64,000 nucleotides of DNA from Nepenthes gracilis (taxonomy: Eukaryota; Streptophyta; Magnoliopsida; Caryophyllales; Nepenthaceae). The stretch lies in contig BSYO01000031.1 of NCBI GenBank assembly GCA_033239525.1, positions 1,922,001-1,986,000 on the forward strand, read 5' to 3'. The translations under genes and the position numbers were made by a program. Positions 37,001-46,000 of this stretch are shown piece by piece (position 1 is the stretch's first letter; every line of letters starts with the position of its first letter). The notes beneath the pieces are model-generated. The model saw only the letters and a program-made list of their open reading frames with translations, made no database searches and had not been told where the DNA came from.

Positions 37001-40000
37001 TATGAAGCCGCCTTTCAGGAGTTAAACGAGTATCTCGCCAACCCCCATCTCCTGACCTCGCCTGAAGAAGGCAAGGAGTTGTATATGTACCTCACTGTTT
37101 CTGACACAGTCCTAAGTTCGGTCATTATCTAGTAGCAGTCTGGCGTACAATGACCGGGGTACTATGTCAGTAAGACCCTGATAGGCCCCTAGAACTATTA
37201 CTTGTACACCATGAGTATCACTCTAGCACTTGTCTACTCTACCAAGAAGCTACGCCCATACTTCCAAGCATATAAGATCGTTGTCCTAACCAATCAGCCG
37301 CTGAAGGAAATCTTGCAAAAGCCAGACACATCGAACAATTGATCAAATAGGCTATCGAATTAGGCAAGTTCGACTTAGAGTTCTGACTGCGACCGGCCAT
37401 AAAAGGCCAGGCTCTAGCAGACTTCATTGTTGAGATGGCGACTGACTCGGATGCCCCAGACCTCATCAAAAACATTGACGGTAGGAGGCCCCTACATGGA
37501 CCACGCGTCGTCAGCGGGCCATGGGCGTGGGGCGGCGAGGCAAGCATGGTCTTGAGGACTTCGGATGAGTCAGAAATAAAGTACTCGATGACCATAATAT
37601 TCCCAACCACCAATAATGTCGCCAAGTATGAAGCACGACTCGTAGGACTCCGACTGGCAAAGGAATGTTCGACCAAAGCCGTAATCGTCTACAGTGATTC
37701 AGAATTGGTCATCAATTAGATCCGTGGAAATTTTGAGACATTCCCGAGGGAGGAAAACTAGAAGGCCAACGAGCTAACGAAGGCAGTGGCAGCCGGGAAT
37801 CCAAAGTAGTACGCCCAGGACATGCGGGAAGTCCTTGTAAACCAAGCATAGACCACCCCGAGCGCGAAGTGCTGTAGGTGGCCGATGACAATAATTGGAT
37901 GATCCTATACAAAATGTACCTAATCGACAGCGTCCTGCCGGAGAATCCAAAAGATGCCAAGCGCATAAAGAAAACAACAGGCTAGTACGCTATCATCGAT
38001 GGGAAGTACCACCGAGGGTACCCCAATCCCTACATGAAGTCTCTCACGCCAGAAGAGGCTAACTACGTGCTGGGCGAGGTGCATCTCAGCATTTGTGGGT
38101 CACATATTGGGGGCCAAAATATTACATTCAAAATCATGCAGCAAGGTTATTAATGTCCCTCGATGAAGCGTGATGCTATGGAATTTGTGAAGAAATGCAA
38201 AAACTGCCAAGTCAACGGTAGCATGCCCCATCAGCTGCACATAAAGCTATCGGCCCTACAGTCGTCATTACTGTTCGCACAGTGGGGGTTCGACATACTC
38301 GGCCCTTTATCCATAGCGTTTGGGTAAAGGAAGTTCGTCACAGTCAACATCGACTACTTCACCAAATGGGTCGAAGCCGCCCCGTTAGCACGGATAACCG
38401 AACAGAACGTGACGGACTTCATTCGCCAGAGTATTGTACGCAAGTTTTGGATTCTCGAGGTCTTAGTGACTGACAACGAAATTCAATTAATAGGCAAACT
38501 GTTCACCAAGTGCTGCACGAATTTGCAGATAAGGCTAGTCCACACTTCCATCACTTACTCGCAGGCCAACGGGCAAGTGAAAGTGATAAATTGTACGCTG
38601 CTTCACGAGCTAAAGACGAAGTTAGGAGACATTAGGGGCTCTTGAGCGGATGGATTGCCGTCCGTGCTACGGTTATACAGGATGACACTAAGAGAGCTAA
38701 CCCGCAAAACACCCTTCAGTATATACTACGAGACTGAAGCAGTTATCCCGGTAGAAATAAGGTTGCCTAACCTTCGGGTTGAATGATTTGACCCGCTCAA
38801 CAACTTCAAAGGGTCAGGGAGCACCTTGACCTACTCAAAGAGGCCCGAGATGCAATGCACTACGAATGGCAGCCTACCAACAACGAATTGCTCGATACTA
38901 CAATAAGAAAGTGAAGGCGCGCCAATTCGAGATGGGAGACCTGATCCTATGGAGTATAGAGATAACTGGTAAAAACATCAATAGGAATAAACTCTCTCTA
39001 AATTGGGAGGGACCATTCCTCATCTCCGCTATCATCCGGAATGGGGCGTGTACAAGCTGCGCACTCAGGACGGCAAGTTAGTCCCAAGGTCATAGAACAC
39101 CTCCCACATCAAAAGGAACTACCAATAAGGCTTTATTGCGGCCAGGTAAGGTTAACATATATCATTTGGAATGCTTGTAAAATATACCATGCTTCAATTA
39201 GTAAAATTATTGTTTACTTATTCTTTACTGTTCATACAAGTACTTGGTTGTCACTTTGTAAAATCAAATTACCTAGGCTGCCCCTAAGTCGGGTGAACCT
39301 CCATTCACTCGTAACTCAACCTATGATTGGTCAAAGAACCTAGGTCTTGCCATCAAGTAGCCCATACACAGTTGAACACCAAACCTTAGGGGGCTCCTTT
39401 AGGCATGCGTGCGACAATCAGTCAACCATGATCAAATAACTACGACATCTTTTAATAGGACTGAGTGCTAATGGTTATGTGCGGATGACGACCTACGACT
39501 CCGCCAGAGCCCAACGATTGCGGCCATGAAACCCAGTCGACCCTAGTGAGGCTCACTCATAGATGTGCGATGACATCCCACTCATGGGAACGAGCAACAT
39601 CCCCTGCAGAATCGAAGTGTTACGAGATCTCCTCGAGGGATTGAGCTTGACCAGACTAATACGTCCAAAATAAGCCTGGCAACGATGGCAATAACGCTTA
39701 GCTGGCAATTCAAAAAAAAGAGAAAGAAAAAGAAAGAAAAGGGAAGCTCAATGTGAACACATGAGCATAGAGGCAATGATCACTATAGTCTAGCTGATTT
39801 TATTACAAGATCCGAAATATACAAAGTGGGACATCCACCCAAGAAGATACAAAAGCTGCCTACTAATCGGACGAAGGATGATCCTAGGGGTGGGGGCTCC
39901 CTAGCAGACAAGACAAGGGCCCCATGTCACCTCCGAAAGGACCAAGTAGCTCTAATCGGAGTCGGGCGCTAGCGTTCCTCGAATGAAAGAAGGCAACAGG

Positions 40001-43000
40001 AAAGCTTAGGACCACCAGGTGTGCTATCTGTCGGCAGAGGCGGACACTTGCACAGTATTTGGCCTCCATCACCAAGCCAACCTCGCCAAGGCTGAGTCAG
40101 ACCCTAAGCTCGCCATCGAGTCAGTGATTCTCCTCCCAGAGACGAGCATGGCTTTGCTCAACCCCACAGAGTGCATCCTCCAGGAAAGCAATCCTCACCC
40201 TGGACTCAGACAGCTCACGATCGAGGCATGCATCCCCCTCTCGACTCCGCCTCACCTGCTCCAACTCTTCGAGCACCGTCGAGTTGGTGTATGACTGGGA
40301 TAGGCGGCCGACGATGGCAACGCACTGGTAGAGCCTCTCCTAAACCTACGAAAGGAAAGCACGTCAGCCAAATAACAACGGAAACTAGAAGAGGAAACAA
40401 CAAGCTGTGTGGTCGGTACCTCGGTGAAGGACGGCCTCCCTGAAGGTGGACAACACAACAAAGTGGCTAAGGCACCTAGGGTATCATATGCAGGGGGTTT
40501 GGAGCTAAACGCCATGGGGGCCTCTCGAACCTTAGACACCGGGCATTAAGAACAAGGCACTTTCGCAGCCTCCGCAGCATCTTCGTCCCTAATCGCCTCC
40601 CGGATTTCAAGCTCCAGGGACTCAGGATGAGGTCTTTCAACAACCTTCGCAGCTCTGCTCACTTTAACCACCTCCTGGATCTCCAGCTCTGAGGACTTGG
40701 GGCGGAGCGTCTCGGCATCCTCATTTCCACCGTTTCAATGACTGATCCAACGATCATCGCCTCAGTGGCCACATCAGCCGCCTCACCAGCCTCGACGACC
40801 GCCCCTGCTTGGTCTTCAGCAATCCGATCCTCGTGGGAGACCTTCTCAGCAAAATCAGTAGGAAGGCTGGGCATAGGGTCCTCACACGGCAAAGGAGCGA
40901 CGACCGAAACCCCATACTAGGCTAAGGTCGGTGCAGAGATCTACTCATCCTGTGTATCGACTCCCTAGGCGCTTGTGGCCAAAGCAGGAGGCGCAAAGGG
41001 CTCGCCACCCTCTATAGACTCCACAGCCCCAGACGCATAACCCGATAAGGAAGGTGGGTCAGGAGCCGTTCTCTTAGAAGACCCGCCAGCTCTCAGCAGC
41101 CGTCCCGAGGGGATTTGATCGTCACTGGAAGAAGACTCAAACAAAGCCGCCTGCCGTTTGGATGACCTGTCTCGGACTCCCAGATGAGCGGCATCCCAAG
41201 TTTTCTCTTAAGGCGACTGGCGACGCGAGGGCTGCACCCGCCTCCTCTAGATGGAACTCCCACTTGGCCTACGCAAATGCCTCCGCAGATAGCCAATGAC
41301 TCTTTTTGCGAAAAGTGCTGGCATGTGCCTTGACAAGGTCCGTCAGCGGTTTCACCAAGTCCTTCTACTAGTCTCCCACTTCGCCAAAAAAAGCAGCTCA
41401 CACCTTCCCCAACCTATTGGAAGGGGCCCACCTGTAAGGGGTCACTAGGAAAAAATATCGGTCCTCCCATTTCTTCGTTGAGTCAAGATTCCCCCAAGCA
41501 GCTAGAACTCCAGACAAGGGGAAAGTGAAATCTAGTCCGCGTCTTGGTTAAATAAAAGATCACCTTCACAGCTCTAGCGCCCAGCTTGTGGCCATGGTCA
41601 CAAGCAAAGACGCATAAAGAAACCATATACTGAATGGTGTTGGGATGAAGCCTCGCAACCGAAATATCCAAGGCCGCTAGAATCCCGTGCAACTCCGAAG
41701 CAATCGGGAAGCAAAGGCCTTCCTTCAAATGGGACTCATAGACTGTGATGAACCTCTCTCGTGGGAAGCATGCTCTAACGTCTTTGCCCGACAATGTGTA
41801 CTCCATGGCACTTGAGATCATGTACCAAGTAAACGGGAGCTCAATGTCACTAGAGGTGAGGATAGACAGAATAGCGTCGACACCCACAGAAGCCATGAAG
41901 AGTTAGGAAGGGAATATAGATGCGAAGCGATTTGAATCGAGAAGGAAAAGTGCAAGAAATGATGAGAGGCGTGGGGTTTAAATAAGCCAGAGCCTTGGGC
42001 CAAAACAACATCGTGTGGGGAGAATCGAAAGGTCGCACCCATTATAGCAGCAACACGTGTCTGCACGGTGAGGCGTCATGGGGCATCTATTCCCTAGCAC
42101 ACGTAATGATGACCTGACACTTCGTTTCCTAGCCCGGGCGGCACCTCTCTTTAAATTTGTGTTCTCAAATCAATAGGGAGGCACAGGTTCCGAGGCTCGG
42201 ATGCCTCGTTTACCAAAATGGCAAAACTGGCGGTGTGCGACCTTTGTGAGCTCGAGCAATCTATTTGACGGTCACCAAGCAACAGAAAGCAACGTTCAAA
42301 TGCTCCAACCACACACAACATGCAACAATAATCAAAACGGTTTAGCATGTTTCATTAAAAATTTAGAATATACATCATAAAGGCACCTATCGGCCTCAAA
42401 GTACACAACATGCTACCTACGCCCATGGGCTAGTAGAGGTGCCATCCTACAGCTGAGGGCCCCGACGGAGGACTAAGTGTAGGCACTCTGCCCTCTCTCC
42501 CCGGCAGGAAGCCCCAGCATTTCTCAAGTCTAGAAAGCCAATAAGGAAGTTTGGAGCGGCCAAGGAGACTATCCGTTTGCAAAAATAGATGCCCTCCTGA
42601 AACTGTTCATCCAACAATAGTGCCACCTTCTCAAGACGGAACATGGTCCTCAGCTCGTCCTTGAGCGATGCAATTCGATCCAAAGCTCGAGCGTTCGCCT
42701 CGGAGAACTCTAATGATCTTGCCTCAGACTCAGATAGAGCCTGATCAAGATAATTGGCGCGCGCTTGAATCTACAGTGCCTCACCAATAGCAGCGTTGAC
42801 CCGACGCTCCATCCCCTCGACAATTCAATTGGTGTGTCCACGTAACAAGTGAGCAACCTCGTCTCCTCGCAGCTGCGCAAGCTCCTCTACCACGCGGGGC
42901 ACCCTTTGTGGCTGCCAGAACAAAAAAAGGAGTGGTCAAACAAAGGCTTTGGCAAAAAGCATAACCACATGTCACGGGAATTAGAAGAACTCTACCTCTC

Positions 43001-46000
43001 CATAAGGCTGACGAACTGAGCAAGACCCATCAAACTCGAAGCCAAAAGGCTCTCTTAGAGCTCCCTAAGGCTCAGGAATCGGGCTAACTAGGTTTTACTC
43101 GTCATCGGCGACAGCCACATTGGCCGAGTCGACTTCCCCAGTCTCCTCCATGAATTCACTCATTGTCGTTTCCCTCCCCAGACGAAGACTCGGAGGCTGA
43201 GGAAGATGACGCTCCCCGTGCAAAAATGAGCAAAGTCAGAATATCAATTACGTCTCGATGAGCCATTTAGGAAAGCAAAGGTTGGTCGGAAGGAAAGATG
43301 GTGAGACCATGGTTGATATGTTTGCAAAAGCCAAGGGATAAAGAAAACAGTTGAGGGCAAGCGCTTAAATAGCCAACGCCCTGACCTGACAACAATGTCG
43401 TTTGAAGGCAATGAAACGACGCGTCTTTTTGCCAGAGCCATTATGACGTGATGTGGCGCTTCCCAATGCAATCAATGCACTTTGGTGCTTTGATTGACAC
43501 GACAACAGCGCAGCTCAGCTATCGATGCCCTGACACATCACTCCCCATGGCCTTGGCAGACTCGAGATTGGTTCAACTGGCCGTGCCCCAAATGGGAGTT
43601 AGGATAAGCCAGCGCGAGTCTAACTACCAAAAGACTGAGTTGCCAGCAGGGCCGAACAATCAAGCTGGAAAGTCCCGAGCGGTCGAAGGCAGCATCAGAA
43701 CATTTTAATCATTCAAATCATGCAAGAATATTGGGGCCATGCAATAGAAACAAAAAGTATTTGGTAGTTCCATTGATAATTCCTTTTACAAAATACAAAG
43801 TCTTCAACGGCAAATGTACAACTCCAAAAGAAGAAAAAGTACATGGAACAACGATCCGACAGAATTTGTCTGACCGACCCCGGGAAGACATGCATGGTAA
43901 GGAAAGAAAATGCAGCTGTCTTCCCGGAGACTAGCTCCCTACTAACCATCCCATCCAAAGATCGGACGCAACAAGGAAGAAATGAAAAGCCCTCCAATGC
44001 AGGAGCGAAGCATGGCACCACTACTCTCGCACAAGAGGCACCCCTCGGAGATCTTTCATCGAGACCAACCGTAGCCGAGGGAACTAGGCTAGACCCAACA
44101 AGGCGATGACGGCCCAATCTCAAGTAGACTCTGAGAGCTCCTCCTCCAGCGACCTCCAGAAGCAACCCCGCTAGAAGGAATCGAAGACAGTGTCGCTCAC
44201 ACCGATCCAAGAGACATCAAGCGAGCTAGAGCACCTGCCCTTCGAAGTTCCTCGAGAGGCAAGACAACCGAACACCAGCAAGGAGAGAAAGATAACAGTG
44301 ACCCTATGATCGAACCACCCTCATTACAGCAAGAGAGTAGCCCAAGTAGGGAAATCACGGCAGACTTCAATTACTTATTCAAATCTCTCATAACTCCATC
44401 CGATCCCAACCGATAGCAACAGGCTCCATGCCCGCTCCGAGTTCTCACACCACTCGATTGGTGAAGGATCGATTCATGAATCGAGGCATAAGAAGCCCCT
44501 CCATTTATAGCTGAAAAAAGGGATTGGCAAGCCATTAATGCAGAAGATTGCATCTGCTGGTGTCGTCCACAAAGCATCGGTAACTCTAGAAAATCATCCC
44601 AAATCTTTCCAAACAAAGTACTGAATCACTAAGTACCTGTATGGAAAGCTTCAGAATGCCTCGAAAAGGAACACATGGGCTGGCTGCAACAGGAGACGTT
44701 CCATCAATAAACACGCCGGGAATAGGCGAAACCTAGCAATTTGGCATGAGGGTTAGTGATGGGTCCTGTGATCTTATGGGCTAGCCTAGAGAAGAGCCCG
44801 TCCATCGACGTGTCCAAGGTCAAGCCTTGATAGAGGTCCCATGCGGTATGAGCCCGAAGGAGGACGCCACTATGGGCCTAAACGCAGCCCAACTCGTGAT
44901 GGGCAGATAAAGAAAGGCAACAAGTAGGCCCAATGGACAGCCCATGTGAACTAAACAATCACGGTGCAAAAAGCCTTCCAGTTTAGCGTCGGCTAGCCGA
45001 TCAGAGTAGAGTGTGCATGTAGGAAATACCTACCATGGCAGCGGAGGCAGCCTGGAAAATGTGCCGGGAAAGTGGCCCATAATCGTCTAAACACCCCAAA
45101 AGAACAACTGTCATTGCCAGCCACCACTACCACCAAGACAGTTTGATGAACATATTGGAAGGACACCCACGGTCGCACAATCACCCCTAAACGACAACTA
45201 CCATCAATGGCTCCCACTATCGCACAGACAGTTGAGCGAATCCTCGCAAGGCAGCTATCACCAACCCTAACGCCTAAGACATGCAAAATCAACGCCAACC
45301 TTACAAATACCCCTTCATCCCTGCTGGTGAATAGAGAAGGATCCTGGTCATTACTTGCCCAAGAGAGAACCCTCGAAGTAGCTTGTTCCTAGAGTGAACT
45401 CTCCCTCTCAATTTGAAAGCCACTCCTTGTCGAGCGCAACTACCGGAACCAAACCCTCCGTCATCACTCACAAGCCACTCCTCGTTGAGCACAACTGTCA
45501 AAGCCAGGTTCTCTAATATCATTCTCAATCCCCTCACCGTGTATCATCGCACTTTGCATCCTCCATCTTTCTTTTCTCGTGGAAATATTTTTGACTTAAA
45601 TGTCAGAGGATATGCCGGGGAGTGAATCCTGCAAATTCTCTGACATCTTTTTTCCGTTGTGTTGTGCAAGACTCAGGTTATTAAAGATGGAAACCCAAAC
45701 CGTCTCAATTCGACCTACCATGAAAGATCAGATGACTTCCTAATCCGTACAACAATTCGAATCTAAGGAAACACTCCGACACCAATATTCTCCAATATCG
45801 CCATAGTATCAAGATATGTTATCGCATCGGTGATATGTTATGATATATCGGCCGATATGACTGATCTATAGACTGATATAATCCCATTAGCTTATATTTT
45901 TAAATATTTTTTAATATATTCAATACCGATATATATTATCCAACATGTTTAATACCAATACGGTTATAACTAATACTAATACTGATATTTTCATCCATTG

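Larger units (their letters stand above)
32725..45773 (+). mobile_element. Ty3/gypsy retrotransposon, Tat lineage (element 2), inside carrier intron 2
   Basis: Order: 5' LTR 32725-33689, primer region ttactgccgtatgtagaaaa (a decayed form of the tttggcgccgtctgtggaaa type), gag, protease, RT, RNase H, second RNase H, integrase, two antisense genes, polypurine tract tttggcatgagggttag, 3' LTR from 44757. The right end is uncertain (45773-45785). LTRs are more diverged than those of element 1, so this insertion is older. It lies opposite to the strand of the host gene. Confidence 0.9.

Noticed and set aside
43713..44210. 165-codon minus-strand frame in the 3' region of gypsy element 2
   Set aside because: No TATA-like box or homologue in the other elements. 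The sequence is low in recognisable motifs, so it is treated as chance.
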